Positions 18,193 through 26,200 of a stretch of 64,000 nt of DNA are shown piece by piece. This DNA comes from Treponema denticola. Lineage in GTDB: Bacteria; Spirochaetota; Spirochaetia; Treponematales; Treponemataceae. The DNA lies in the NCBI RefSeq assembly GCF_024400535.1, contig NZ_CP038800.1, positions 1,922,001 through 1,986,000 of the forward strand, in the 5' to 3' direction. The first letter of the stretch is position 1. Each line of letters starts with the position of its first letter. The notes under the pieces are model-generated. The model made no database searches. It was not told the origin of the DNA and saw nothing but the letters and a program-made list of their open reading frames with translations. The translations under genes were made by a program, and so were the position numbers.

Positions 18193-18474
18193 CTATTTTG
18201 CAGGCGGGCGTACAAGTACCCTCCTCCACTTTTTCTTATAAAGCGTAGTTATCGCTAACACATCTTGAATCGGATACTGATATAAGCGGACTATATCATA
18301 GTAGTCGGTAACACGATCTATATCCTGTTTTAATGTAACAAGGCCTTCATCATTGATTGTTACCGATTCCCAGCAAGAATGCTGAACCCTTTCAAAGCCG
18401 TTGGCTGTTAGGACTTCTGCAAGATTAGAAGCCGATTCTTTCCCTCCCGGATCTATAACAACTGAAACAAACAT
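18193..18474 (-). CDS. Cas2/VapD-like ferredoxin-fold small protein, no CRISPR nearby
   Basis: 93 residues: MFVSVVIDPGGKESASNLAEVL, NGFERVQHSCWESV, LKQDIDRVT, YDIVRLYQYP, ending KKWRRVLVRPP. The strand-helix order and the Asp closing the first strand (VVID) recall Cas2 and VapD, which are small ferredoxin-fold nucleases or nuclease relatives. The similarity is by eye only. No repeat array or cas gene is seen in the window. ATG 18474 is chosen because the earlier in-frame TTG at 18510 is the -35 box of the promoter. It is the first gene of the long operon that continues into prfB. Confidence 0.6.
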   Translation of the reverse strand: MFVSVVIDPGGKESASNLAEVLTANGFERVQHSCWESVTINDEGLVTLKQDIDRVTDYYDIVRLYQYPIQDVLAITTLYKKKWRRVLVRPPAK

Positions 18475-18481
18475 AGAGAGT

Positions 18482-18510
18482 AGAATACGACAAAAGAGAA
18501 AAATTGTCAA
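18482..18510 (-). promoter_or_regulatory. Operon promoter, predicted leaderless start
   Basis: TTGACA (18505-18510), 17-base spacer, TATTCT (18482-18487) on the minus strand. Seven bases later is ATG 18474, with no ribosome-binding sequence. Transcription would begin at or next to the start codon. It is the likely main promoter of the Cas2-like-prfB-ftsY-lol-mcs-clpC operon. Confidence 0.65.
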
Positions 18511-18583
18511 ACCCCTAAGATAATTAAAAAATCTTTACCTAGTATATACTTAAAAAAAAGGAAAAAATGCCGATAAATACGGT

Positions 18584-19987
18584 ATGGAAAATAGAAAAAA
18601 CTTTGTTGAGGAACTTTCGGTAGTTCTTGACACAAAAAGAAACGAATTCAACACTAAAATTCTTCCCAAGGTTCAGGAAAATTATAATATCCAAATCAGT
18701 GCTCTTCATGCAATTAGAAGCACTCTTTTAAAAAAACGCGTAATTCATGACGATCCTTATAAATATGACAGCAAAATGACTGAAGTTGAAATTCCCAGCA
18801 AAGAAAACTTTGCCGATTCGGAAAAGGCAAGCGTTATAGGCACCCGTTTGGCACACTATGAAACAATGCTGGAATTTGTAAGCAATTATTATCAGTTTAA
18901 TACCGAGTTTTTAACACCAAAAAGGATTTCGCTGCTTCTTGAACTAAACAGTACTTTCATTTGGTCGGATTTTACAAATACATCAACGCATACAAACACA
19001 AGAGCGATTGCAGATATAATCAATAACCTTTTTAAAGGGCCGGATCAGCTATCAAACAGCCTATTAAGGGATTCGGTAGCTCATATGGGGAAAAGTGAGG
19101 TATATATAAATACACAGCTTAAAAGCCTTTCACTTTTTTACCGAGAAGAATATAAACTTTTAATTCGGCGTGAAATTATGCCCTCAGTAAAGGTAAGCAA
19201 AACAGATTGTTCCAATCCTGCAAATATTTTAAGAGAGATTAAAAAGATATTCTCAATAAAAATGAAAAAAAAGCCCTTTTATACGGATCTCATAGTCGAG
19301 ATAATAAGGGAAGATTACGGAGAAGATTCAAGTATCTTACAGCAGGAAATTTTATCTAAACTGGAAATTAAAGAAAAACAGGACTCTTTCTCGCCTCAAA
19401 AAGTCAATAACAGGCCTATTTTAATATCCGGTTTAAAAATTCTATCAAATTCCGCCCCGCACTTAAAAGCTGCATTGGAAAAAATAAAGTCCAATCAAGA
19501 AATGGTATACAAGGCAGAAAATACGGTATTTAAAAAAATAGCACAAATTTTTAGGCAGGCTCTAAAGCTGGAACCTCCTGAAAAACAGATAACAATCATT
19601 ATCACCGATAATATCACTCAAAACACAAAAAAACAAACTATCAATTATTCTGTTTTTGAAAAAGAAGTGCTTCAAAAAATATCCTTATTCCAAAGTATTT
19701 TAATGTCTAATTCGGCAGTTAATCAAAAAATAAAAACAATGCCGGACGAGTTTCTATTTAACAGCCTTACAAAATACATAAGCGACAGCAATGAAATACT
19801 AAAACAACTTGGAGGGCTTGACGAATTCTACAAAAACGTAAAACCGGAACTTAGAAGTAAAATAAGAGGAATTAAGATAGAAATTACAACAATTACAAAC
19901 TCAGTCATAAAAGCAAACCAATGCAGAGCCGAATATCAAGCTCTCAGCGACGAAGTAAACCAAATGAAAAGGCTTGGGGTTATCTAA
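18584..19987 (+). CDS. Hypothetical cytoplasmic protein, family not recognised
   Basis: 467 residues with no signal peptide or membrane helix. It is predominantly charged and helical (LDTKRNEFNTKILPKVQENYNIQISALHAIRSTLLKK at the start; repeated Lys-rich helices toward the end), and there is no catalytic motif I recognise. The length and normal codon usage argue that it is a real gene. It is divergent from the Cas2-like-prfB operon. oppA begins 50 bases after its stop with its own promoter. Likely Treponema-specific, but this is not tested. Confidence 0.7.
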   Translation: MENRKNFVEELSVVLDTKRNEFNTKILPKVQENYNIQISALHAIRSTLLKKRVIHDDPYKYDSKMTEVEIPSKENFADSEKASVIGTRLAHYETMLEFVSNYYQFNTEFLTPKRISLLLELNSTFIWSDFTNTSTHTNTRAIADIINNLFKGPDQLSNSLLRDSVAHMGKSEVYINTQLKSLSLFYREEYKLLIRREIMPSVKVSKTDCSNPANILREIKKIFSIKMKKKPFYTDLIVEIIREDYGEDSSILQQEILSKLEIKEKQDSFSPQKVNNRPILISGLKILSNSAPHLKAALEKIKSNQEMVYKAENTVFKKIAQIFRQALKLEPPEKQITIIITDNITQNTKKQTINYSVFEKEVLQKISLFQSILMSNSAVNQKIKTMPDEFLFNSLTKYISDSNEILKQLGGLDEFYKNVKPELRSKIRGIKIEITTITNSVIKANQCRAEYQALSDEVNQMKRLGVI

Positions 19988-19999
19988 AAGATAATCCGA

Positions 20000-20028
20000 T
20001 TGAATAATAATAAAAAAAGCAATATAAT
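20000..20028 (+). promoter_or_regulatory. Promoter of oppA-like gene, near-leaderless
   Basis: TTGAAT (20000-20005), 17-base spacer, TATAAT (20023-20028). Nine bases lie between the -10 box and ATG 20038, and no Shine-Dalgarno is present. Confidence 0.6.
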
Positions 20029-20037
20029 ACCGATAAT

Positions 20038-21630
20038 ATGAAAAATAAACTATTAGCATTATTTTTGCTTTTAATGTCCTTTTACCTCTTTTCGCAAGAA
20101 GACCAAAAAAAGGAACTGAATATTTCCATAAGTTCAGGGATACCGATGCTTCACCCTCATACGGCCTTCGATGCGGGAGAAGCCCAAATCTTAACAGCCC
20201 TTTGTGAAGGCCTTTTTGTATACGATCCTTATACATTGCAGCCCGTTCCGGCACTTGCCGAAAAGCACAGTGTTTCAGGCGGAAGAACATGGCGTTTTAC
20301 AATCAGAAAAGATGCAAAGTTTGAAAACGGAAAACCCATAACGGCTCAAACCTTTGTTGATTCATGGCTGAATCTTTTAAACCCCACAGGCAACCATCCA
20401 TATGCTTCACTTTTAGACTGCATAGACGGAGCTGCCGATTACCGTAACGGAAAACTAAAAAATAAAAATCAGGTCGGAATAAGAGCCGAAAGCGGACAAG
20501 TTCTTTTAGTAACCACAAATACCGAAATTGAACACCTTCCCAACATTCTATGTCATCATGCCTTTTCAGCCGTTGAAGCCTCCCAGCTTGAAGCGGCCTT
20601 AAAATTTTCTAACATAGAAAGAATAGAAAAATTAAAGGACAGTTTTAAACCCATATCAAGCGGAGCCTATAAGATAAAAAAATTTTCCGAAAAAGAGCTG
20701 ATTTTGGTAAAAAACGAACACTATTGGGATAAGGATAATGTTCAAATTCCTCAAATAAACCTCTTCCTCGATTTAAGCAAGGAAGAAGCTATCGAAAAAT
20801 TCAATATAGGGAAGATTCATTGGCTTTCAAGAAGCGATGTGATTTCTAAAATAGGCGACCAGCGTTGTGTAAATATCGACCCTCTTTTTGCAACCGATTA
20901 TTTTTTCTTTAAGACTTCATCTCCGAATATTAAGGATGCAGATTTTAGGAAGGCTCTTCTTTTAGCTGTTCCCTATGAGGAATTACGCAAGGGCTATCCT
21001 ATAAAGGCGGAAACTTTGATTTTTCCTCTTGCAGGCTACCCCAAAATTCAGGGCGTAAATGAATATAACCTGCAAAAAGCCCAAGAAATCATAGATAAGC
21101 TTAATTTAAACGAAGAACAAAAAAAGGTGGTAATTAAAATACCCGAAAGCACATATTATCAAGAATTAGCCGAAATTTTATCGGCTGCATGGTCAAAAAT
21201 CGGGGTAAAAACCGAAGTTAAGCTTATTTCTTTGAACGCTTACTATAACAGTCTAAAATCAAATGATTACGATTTAGGAACCATCACTTGGATAGGGGAC
21301 TTCGCAGACCCTCTGGCCTTTTTAGAGATGTTCCGGCCGAATTCGAACCTCAATGACTCGGACTGGAAAAATCAGGAATTTGAAAGAATAATCCTCAAAT
21401 CCCATGCCGAAAAAGACTTTAAAAAACGATACGAAATGTTAAGCAAGGCAGAAGAGCTCTTACTGGGAGAGAGCGTGATTATTCCGATATCCTATAGGTT
21501 AAGCGTAAATATTATAGATATTTATTCCATAGGCGGCTGGTATTCAAATGCAATAGATATACACCCCTTTAAGTTTATAAAATTTATCAAGCCTCAGCCC
21601 GTGCCGGGACTTGTAAAATTAAATAAATAG
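20038..21630 (+). CDS. oppA: Peptide ABC transporter substrate-binding protein (OppA family)
   Basis: 530 residues with signal peptide MKNKLLALFLLLMSFYLFSQ. Family-5 solute-binding features: an N-terminal HPHTAFDAGEAQILTALCEGLFVYDPYTLQPVPALAEKH, then TWRFTIRKDAKFENGKPITAQTFVDSW and a C-terminal SYRLSVNIIDIYSIGGWYSNAIDIHPFKFI. These proteins capture oligopeptides in the periplasm for an OppBCDF importer. No permease or ATPase gene follows, so it is an orphan binding protein here. No lipobox Cys is seen; it may be periplasmic. Downstream lies tRNA-Val with its own promoter. Confidence 0.9.
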   Translation: MKNKLLALFLLLMSFYLFSQEDQKKELNISISSGIPMLHPHTAFDAGEAQILTALCEGLFVYDPYTLQPVPALAEKHSVSGGRTWRFTIRKDAKFENGKPITAQTFVDSWLNLLNPTGNHPYASLLDCIDGAADYRNGKLKNKNQVGIRAESGQVLLVTTNTEIEHLPNILCHHAFSAVEASQLEAALKFSNIERIEKLKDSFKPISSGAYKIKKFSEKELILVKNEHYWDKDNVQIPQINLFLDLSKEEAIEKFNIGKIHWLSRSDVISKIGDQRCVNIDPLFATDYFFFKTSSPNIKDADFRKALLLAVPYEELRKGYPIKAETLIFPLAGYPKIQGVNEYNLQKAQEIIDKLNLNEEQKKVVIKIPESTYYQELAEILSAAWSKIGVKTEVKLISLNAYYNSLKSNDYDLGTITWIGDFADPLAFLEMFRPNSNLNDSDWKNQEFERIILKSHAEKDFKKRYEMLSKAEELLLGESVIIPISYRLSVNIIDIYSIGGWYSNAIDIHPFKFIKFIKPQPVPGLVKLNK

Positions 21631-21688
21631 CTCAAAAAGAAGCGATAAGGCTGCCGCAAAAAAACTTCATTTTTTTACAAAATATGTA

Positions 21689-21717
21689 TTGACATTTTTT
21701 GTGATTTGTAATATTAT
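21689..21717 (+). promoter_or_regulatory. Promoter of tRNA-Val
   Basis: TTGACA (21689-21694), 17-base spacer, TATTAT (21712-21717), 10 bases before the tRNA. Confidence 0.8.
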
Positions 21718-21727
21718 CCATGTCATT

Positions 21728-21801
21728 GGGCGCTTAGCTCAGCTGGTACGAGCGTCTGGTTTACACCCAGAATGTCGGCGGTTCGATCCCGTCAGCGCCC
21801 A
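21728..21801 (+). tRNA. tRNA-Val (UAC)
   Basis: Acceptor arms GGGCGCT (21728-21734) and AGCGCCC (21794-21800), D arm GCTC/GAGC, anticodon stem CTGGT/ACCCAG with loop containing TAC, and T arm GGCGGTTCGATCCCGTC. CCA is not encoded. Confidence 0.95.
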
Positions 21802-21909
21802 ATCCTTCCTTTAACAGTAAATCACTTATATTCATTTAATCTCACACAAAGACTAATTATCATTGGCATATTTTTAGGTAAACTGTTTCGCCTAATCCTC
21901 AATATGTAG

Positions 21910-22029
21910 AAAACATGCTGCAAGGCCGGACAATTCCAATTAAAGAAACTGATAAATGGAATTGTCTATTTCACTGCTATTTTCATATTTTGCGGAGCTG
22001 TTATATTTATTTCCAAAAAAATACTATAA
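21910..22029 (+). pseudogene. Possible remnant of a small membrane-protein gene
   Basis: Between tRNA-Val and the antitoxin gene, the plus strand encodes, after a TAG at 21907-21909, KTCCKAGQFQLKKLINGIVYF then a hydrophobic segment TAIFIFCGAVIFI ending SKKIL and a stop. There is no start codon in this frame. It reads like the tail of a membrane protein but could be chance. A 10-bp inverted repeat, GACAATTCCA (21929-21938) and TGGAATTGTC (21957-21966), lies within it. The rest of 21802-22023 shows nothing else. Confidence 0.25.
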
Positions 22030-22380
22030 GAATTTTTTATAGCTTGTGTTAAATACCTCTCCTAGTTTTTTTGCCATAGCAATACTGATAGGACGGGCAC
22101 CCCTTTCCATGCCGGAGACATTTTGTACATTAATACAAAGTTTTTCAGCGAGTTGAGCCTGTGTAAGATTGTCACGGTTTCTTAAAAGCTTTAATGTTTT
22201 TTGAGGTGTCATATTTTTTTGAATATTTTTAAACCATTCTGTTTCAGTTACCTCTTCATATTCGTCATCTTCATCATACTCAACAGTAACATGGTTGTAT
22301 TTAGTTTTTACAAAGTTTAATAAATCAGGCGGAATGTCACCTTCAATTTTAATAAGGGGCGTTTTCACGTGAACCAGCAT
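22024..22380 (-). CDS. Xre-family antitoxin of a type II toxin-antitoxin pair
   Basis: 118 residues from ATG 22380, which has GGAGG upstream; the longer frame runs into the toxin gene. The N-terminal half is a small acidic domain (EGDIPPDLLNFVKTKYNHVTVEYDEDDEYEE). The C-terminal half is an HTH_3 DNA-binding domain (LTQAQLAEKLCINVQNVSGMERGARPISIAMAKKLGEVFN). It overlaps the toxin gene by 32 bases, with toxin first, as in HigBA-type modules. The antitoxin would neutralise the toxin and repress the pair. Confidence 0.85.
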   Translation of the reverse strand: MLVHVKTPLIKIEGDIPPDLLNFVKTKYNHVTVEYDEDDEYEEVTETEWFKNIQKNMTPQKTLKLLRNRDNLTQAQLAEKLCINVQNVSGMERGARPISIAMAKKLGEVFNTSYKKFL

Positions 22381-22612
22381 AATAGACCTCCATTTCAATA
22401 CCTTTTATCGTCTCTTTCCAACATGCAATCCAATGATATGATAAATGACAATGATATTTATTTTTACCTAAAGAACTAAAATTGGACCAAGCCGTTTGTA
22501 CAGGTCCGGATTCTTTTAAATCAAGTATGAGCTGAGCATATAATTCTTGTTCTTTTTGCGGCATTTTTGCTACAGCCTTTGTGATCCGTTTTTTTTGGAT
22601 TACCCTATACAT
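22349..22612 (-). CDS. RelE/HigB-like toxin
   Basis: 87 residues with the compact fold expected of RelE-superfamily ribosome-dependent mRNA endonucleases: MYRVIQKKRITKAVAKMPQKEQELYAQLILDLKESGP..., then KYHCHLSYHWIACWKETIKGIEMEVYYAGSRENAPY. The end (strand followed by YYAGSRENAPY) and the basic, Tyr/His-rich strands resemble the type II toxins that bind ribosomes. It precedes and overlaps the Xre antitoxin. Assigned by fold-level pattern and gene order rather than a strict motif. Confidence 0.8.
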   Translation of the reverse strand: MYRVIQKKRITKAVAKMPQKEQELYAQLILDLKESGPVQTAWSNFSSLGKNKYHCHLSYHWIACWKETIKGIEMEVYYAGSRENAPY

Positions 22613-22690
22613 ATGTAAATTATAATCATTTTTTGATTACTTGTCAAGCCTTACCTCATCTTAATTCCTTTTCGCCCCCTTCCCCATTGC

Positions 22691-22719
22691 TGGACAAAAG
22701 GTTTATTTTTATGTAAAAT
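22691..22719 (+). promoter_or_regulatory. Promoter of sufS-sufU
   Basis: TGGACA (22691-22696), 17-base spacer, TAAAAT (22714-22719). The leader then carries an AAGGAG ribosome site before ATG 22755. Confidence 0.55.
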
Positions 22720-22754
22720 AAAGAGAAATGCGGCTTTAAGGAGCATAGAAATAA

Positions 22755-23957
22755 ATGTACAAAAACGATTTTCCATTGCTTATGCAAAATCCTAACATTC
22801 ATTATTTGGATTCGGCGGCAACGGCACAGAGGCCTCTATCGGTTATAGAAGGCATTAAAGAATATTTTTTACACTCAAACGGAAATGCGGGCCGAGGCTC
22901 TCATTCCCTTGCAATAGCTTCTTCTATTTTGGTTGAAGAAACACGAAAAAAAACGGCCGAATTTATAGGAGCCGACAAAATTGAAAGCATTATCTTTACA
23001 AAAAATTCTACCGAAGCTCTCAATATAGTTGCCTATTGTTATGGCTTATCACAGCTTAAAAGCGGAGATGAAATTCTATTGGCAGTATCAAACCATCATG
23101 CAAACCTCGTGCCTTGGCAGTTTGTTGCAAAACAAACGGGGGCTGCCGTAAAATTTATCTACCTTAACAAAAACGGCACCTTGGACATAAATGACTTTAA
23201 GGCTAAACTTTCTTCCAAAACAAAGGTGGTCGCCATCTCAAGCGTGGTAAATGCTACAGGAATTATAAACCCTGTAGAAGAGGTAATAAAACTAAGCCAT
23301 GAGAGCGGAGCCGTTGTTGTGGTTGATGCAGCCCAAGCCATTGCTCACTACAAGCAGGACGTATCAACCCTTGACTGCGACTTTTTGGTTTTTTCGGGAC
23401 ACAAGATTTTTTCGGACTTCGGTGTCGGGGTGCTTTACGGAAAAAAAGACCTATTGGACAAGATGCCTCCATTTTTATACGGCGGAGATATGATAAACTT
23501 TGTTACAGAAGAATCAAGCGAGTTTAAGGAAGCCCCCTATAAATACGAAGGCGGCACCCATGATACAGCTGCCATAGTTTCTCTTAAAAATGCAATAGAA
23601 TATATCGAAAAAATCGGCTATGACAATATAGAAAAAACCGTAAAAGAATTGGACTCTTATGCTCTTTCCGAATTAAAAAAACTTGACTTTGTAGAAACAT
23701 ACGGCACCGATGCTGAGGAGAGGGCGAGTATAATAGCCTTTAATGTAAAAGACGTGCACTCGCATGACACCTCCTACATCTTAAACGAATACGGTGTTAT
23801 GGTTCGAAGCGGACATCATTGTACTCAGCCCCTGATGGCTTACCTAAACATAAATTCCTGCTGCCGTGCAAGTTTTTCTATTTTCAACACCAAGGAAGAC
23901 ATAGACCTTATGATTACAGCCTTAAAAAAAGTAAAAAGCGTTTTTTTAAAGGATTAG
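22755..23957 (+). CDS. sufS: Cysteine desulfurase, SufS class
   Basis: 400 residues, the usual group II cysteine desulfurase length. It takes sulfur from cysteine for iron-sulfur cluster assembly. The N-terminal YLDSAATAQRP, the PLP-binding Lys in FSGHKIF and the persulfide Cys in VRSGHHCTQPLM are all present. Start has AAGGAG 12 bases upstream. It is followed 35 bases later by sufU, giving the minimal SufS-SufU pair found in Firmicutes-like systems. Confidence 0.94.
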   Translation: MYKNDFPLLMQNPNIHYLDSAATAQRPLSVIEGIKEYFLHSNGNAGRGSHSLAIASSILVEETRKKTAEFIGADKIESIIFTKNSTEALNIVAYCYGLSQLKSGDEILLAVSNHHANLVPWQFVAKQTGAAVKFIYLNKNGTLDINDFKAKLSSKTKVVAISSVVNATGIINPVEEVIKLSHESGAVVVVDAAQAIAHYKQDVSTLDCDFLVFSGHKIFSDFGVGVLYGKKDLLDKMPPFLYGGDMINFVTEESSEFKEAPYKYEGGTHDTAAIVSLKNAIEYIEKIGYDNIEKTVKELDSYALSELKKLDFVETYGTDAEERASIIAFNVKDVHSHDTSYILNEYGVMVRSGHHCTQPLMAYLNINSCCRASFSIFNTKEDIDLMITALKKVKSVFLKD

Positions 23958-23992
23958 AAAAACTTAAAAAATAACATCGATAAGGAACATAA

Positions 23993-24436
23993 ATGGACAT
24001 AGATACAATTTATCAGGAAATGATTTTAGAATACTCCCGAAAAAAAGAAAACTGCCGCGAACTTTCGGGCGAAGGAGTAAAGATAGAAAGAGGTCATAAT
24101 CCTTCATGCGGTGATGACCTTACTCTGCTTATCAGGGAAAAAGATGGAATCATAGAAGAAGCGTCCTTTTTAGGAAGGGGCTGTGCTATTTCTACGGCTT
24201 CTACAAATATGCTGATTGAACTTATAAGAGGGAAAAAAGCCGAAGAAGGAAAACGCAAGGTAGAAATATTTTTTAAGATGATGAGCGGAAAAGAAATTTC
24301 GGAGGAAGAAAAGGAAGAATTGGAAGATGCCCAAATCTTGGAATACTTTGCCGAAATGCCTGCCCGTATAAAATGTGCAACTTTAAGTTGGCACAGTGCC
24401 GATGTTCTTTTAAACGAAAAAAAAGGGACAGTGTAA
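23993..24436 (+). CDS. sufU: SufU-type iron-sulfur assembly protein
   Basis: 147 residues. The three metal-binding Cys motifs of the IscU/SufU family are in place: NPSCGDDLTL, GRGCAIS and IKCATLSWHSADVLL. The insertion between second and third Cys (RGKKAEEGKRKVEIFFKMMSGKEISEEEKEELED) is the SufU type rather than IscU. SufU accepts persulfide from SufS; in Gram-positives it does so as a zinc-dependent sulfur carrier. SufBCD are not in the window. Confidence 0.92.
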   Translation: MDIDTIYQEMILEYSRKKENCRELSGEGVKIERGHNPSCGDDLTLLIREKDGIIEEASFLGRGCAISTASTNMLIELIRGKKAEEGKRKVEIFFKMMSGKEISEEEKEELEDAQILEYFAEMPARIKCATLSWHSADVLLNEKKGTV

Positions 24437-24453
24437 AAACAAAGTCCCTTTTT
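24421..24453 (+). terminator. Terminator of sufSU
   Basis: AAAAGGGAC (24421-24429) pairs with GTCCCTTTTT (24444-24453), followed by more T. The left arm overlaps the end of sufU. The A/T tails on both sides could also stop the converging minus-strand transcript. Confidence 0.8.
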
Positions 24454-24473
24454 TAAAAAAAATCAAGTAAATC

Positions 24474-24812
24474 TTATTTTTCGATATCGCTTGATTTTAC
24501 TTTTACCACATGGCCGGGACCTGCATCAAAGATAATTAAAAAGTCTTTTACCTTGATATCGGCGTACTTAATTGTAATCTCACCCTTTTTATCGAGTTTA
24601 CCGGTAAATAGAACTTTCTTTTTTGCATCTTTTTCCTTAGGGTTTTCGATTCGAATCTCTACACCGGCGGCTGATGAGCCGTCGGTAAAACCGCCCTCAC
24701 AGGTAAAGGTTCCGTCACCGTTATCATAACAGTGCAATATCGGGGCATGAGCAAACAAAAGAGCTGCTCCCAACACTAAAAAACAAATAAAAACAGCTGT
24801 TCTTTTTTTCAT
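24474..24812 (-). CDS. NikL-like small exported protein, no membrane anchor
   Basis: 112 residues from ATG 24812 (ribosome site TAGGAGAG upstream). Signal peptide MKKRTAVFICFLVLGAALLFAHA; the mature protein begins at or near His. The rest is a small beta domain: NGDGTFTCEGGFTDGSSAAGVEIRI, KGEITIKYADIKVKDFLIIFDAGPGHVVKVKSSDIEK. The sequence before the end (FDAGPGHVV) matches the pattern of NikL/CbiL-like periplasmic parts of nickel/cobalt ECF importers. It is a paralogue of the product at 30144-30687 but lacks its C-terminal helix. It is the last gene of the metal locus. Metal identity not shown. Confidence 0.65.
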   Translation of the reverse strand: MKKRTAVFICFLVLGAALLFAHAPILHCYDNGDGTFTCEGGFTDGSSAAGVEIRIENPKEKDAKKKVLFTGKLDKKGEITIKYADIKVKDFLIIFDAGPGHVVKVKSSDIEK

Positions 24813-24834
24813 TTTTCTTTCTCTCCTATCGGCA

Positions 24835-24872
24835 GATAAACAGTGAGCAATACTTATGCCCAACTGTTTATC
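24835..24872 (-). promoter_or_regulatory. 10-bp inverted repeat in leader of the NikL-like gene
   Basis: GATAAACAGT (24835-24844) and ACTGTTTATC (24863-24872) are exact inverted copies with an 18-base loop. It lies between the ZinT lipoprotein stop and the ATG at 24812, with no T run after it. It could be an operator or an RNA processing or stabilising hairpin. Confidence 0.4.
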
Positions 24873-24900
24873 ATACCTCATATAAAAATCTTTAATGTAA

Positions 24901-26112
24901 TTATTTTTCAACAATACCTTTTAAAATTTTGCGGCAAGTATTTTCAACACGCTTAGCAATCATTTCATTTGAAAGATTAGCAGGAAGACAAGTCGGTTTT
25001 CCTTTAATTTTAGCAAAATCGGCATCGTTCATACCATACCAAAAATGGAAGTGTAAAGGACTTCCTCCTGCACCCGTAAGAGAAATTGTCTTAAACATTC
25101 CTGCATCTTTTTTATCAGTTACCACAGCAAGCAATCCGGGCTTGGAGGCATTTTCAGCAGTTCTCTTATAAGCAGCTCGATGAATTTCTTTTCCGTCCTT
25201 ATAGACTACAAATTCGTTCTTACCGTCTTCGGTAACAAATTCGATATGAGTATAAAGATCTGTCGTGCCGTATACTTTTTTCATTTCGGCAATAATTTCA
25301 GCTTTTGTAAAGTCTCCGCCCTTAGGATTTTTACCGGCAAATTCTTTAATGATTTTATCGTAAGCGGCATTAACTTCAGCACTTGTGTTGTCATAAATTA
25401 AAGAGGTATTCATCCATTTTCCTTCTTTTGCATAAGGCTCGAAGGGAGATTTTGGGAACATGCCTGCAACAGCTCCTATGGTATCTTTAAAATTCTTTAC
25501 AAGCTCTTCTTTTGTCATTGAAGCAGGCACATAGGTAGGCCACCACATAGGATCGGCTTTTACCAATGCGTCAATACTGGATCCGCCTGTTCTTACATGC
25601 CAATGGAGTAGTCCTCCTTCGGAATCTCGATGCGGGGGAAAGCAGATAATATATTTTGCCATAGTAAGACCGCGTACATTTTTTACGGCTTCAAAAGTTT
25701 CCCAGTAATATCCGTCATAACCTATAACAGGCACCTTTCCCTTGTAAACATACTCGGAAGAAATTTCTTTTTCCTTTCCATCAGCATCTTTTACGGTAAA
25801 CACAACAGTGTTTGTTCCGTCAAATTTTATCTTTGAAAATGATGTTTTATACATTCCTTCAACGGTCAATTTGAAACCTTCAACGGTATAATTTTCCATT
25901 TTGGCTGCTGCTTCTTTGTATGCAGGATTTAAAGAAGGATCATTTTTTGCGGAATCCAGCGAAACCCATTCGCCTTTCCATGCGGCAAGTTCTTTACCGG
26001 GTTCAATTTTCATGCCTCCGATTGTGTCAGGCATCGACTTACATGCAGTAAAAATAACTGCAAGAACCATTAAAACTAATACAAGTTTTGCACCGAAATT
26101 TTTATTAGACAT
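24901..26112 (-). CDS. Lipoprotein with two tandem ZinT-like metal-binding domains
   Basis: 403 residues. Lipoprotein signal with lipobox IFTAC (Cys near residue 24). Two ZinT-like halves follow. The first has LAAWKGEWVSLD, FPPHRDSEGGLLHWHVRTG and WWPTYVPASMTKEEL, matching the ZinT pattern of His, His-x-His and WPTYYP. The second has GKWMNTSLIYDN, GSPLHFHFWYGMND and a divergent KPTCLPANLSNEMI. The first half keeps three His ligands; the second keeps the His-x-His pair only. ZinT binds zinc and related divalent metals in the periplasm. It is a paralogue of the next gene upstream. Function in metal capture is inferred. Confidence 0.8.
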   Translation of the reverse strand: MSNKNFGAKLVLVLMVLAVIFTACKSMPDTIGGMKIEPGKELAAWKGEWVSLDSAKNDPSLNPAYKEAAAKMENYTVEGFKLTVEGMYKTSFSKIKFDGTNTVVFTVKDADGKEKEISSEYVYKGKVPVIGYDGYYWETFEAVKNVRGLTMAKYIICFPPHRDSEGGLLHWHVRTGGSSIDALVKADPMWWPTYVPASMTKEELVKNFKDTIGAVAGMFPKSPFEPYAKEGKWMNTSLIYDNTSAEVNAAYDKIIKEFAGKNPKGGDFTKAEIIAEMKKVYGTTDLYTHIEFVTEDGKNEFVVYKDGKEIHRAAYKRTAENASKPGLLAVVTDKKDAGMFKTISLTGAGGSPLHFHFWYGMNDADFAKIKGKPTCLPANLSNEMIAKRVENTCRKILKGIVEK

Positions 26113-26140
26113 AGTAACCTCCTTATGTCAAAATAAGGTA

Positions 26141-26157
26141 TTATCAAATATTGATAA
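26141..26157. promoter_or_regulatory. 17-bp palindrome upstream of ZinT lipoprotein, possible operator
   Basis: TTATCAA-ATA-TTGATAA is a perfect 7+3+7 palindrome between the terminator at 26169 and the ATG at 26112, in the position of a promoter. It has the size of a metalloregulator site but no known consensus is claimed. Confidence 0.35.
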
Positions 26158-26168
26158 ACTTAATAAAA

Positions 26169-26195
26169 ATTGGGAACCTAAAATAGGTTCCCAAT
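26169..26195 (-). terminator. Terminator between the two ZinT genes
   Basis: ATTGGGAACCTA (26169-26180) and TAGGTTCCCAAT (26184-26195) form a perfect 12-bp stem with a 3-base loop. On the minus strand it is followed by TTTTTATT. Confidence 0.85.
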
Positions 26196-26200
26196 AAAAT

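Noticed and set aside
21629-21680. Terminator after the oppA-like gene
   Set aside because: T and A runs are present but no convincing stem was found.
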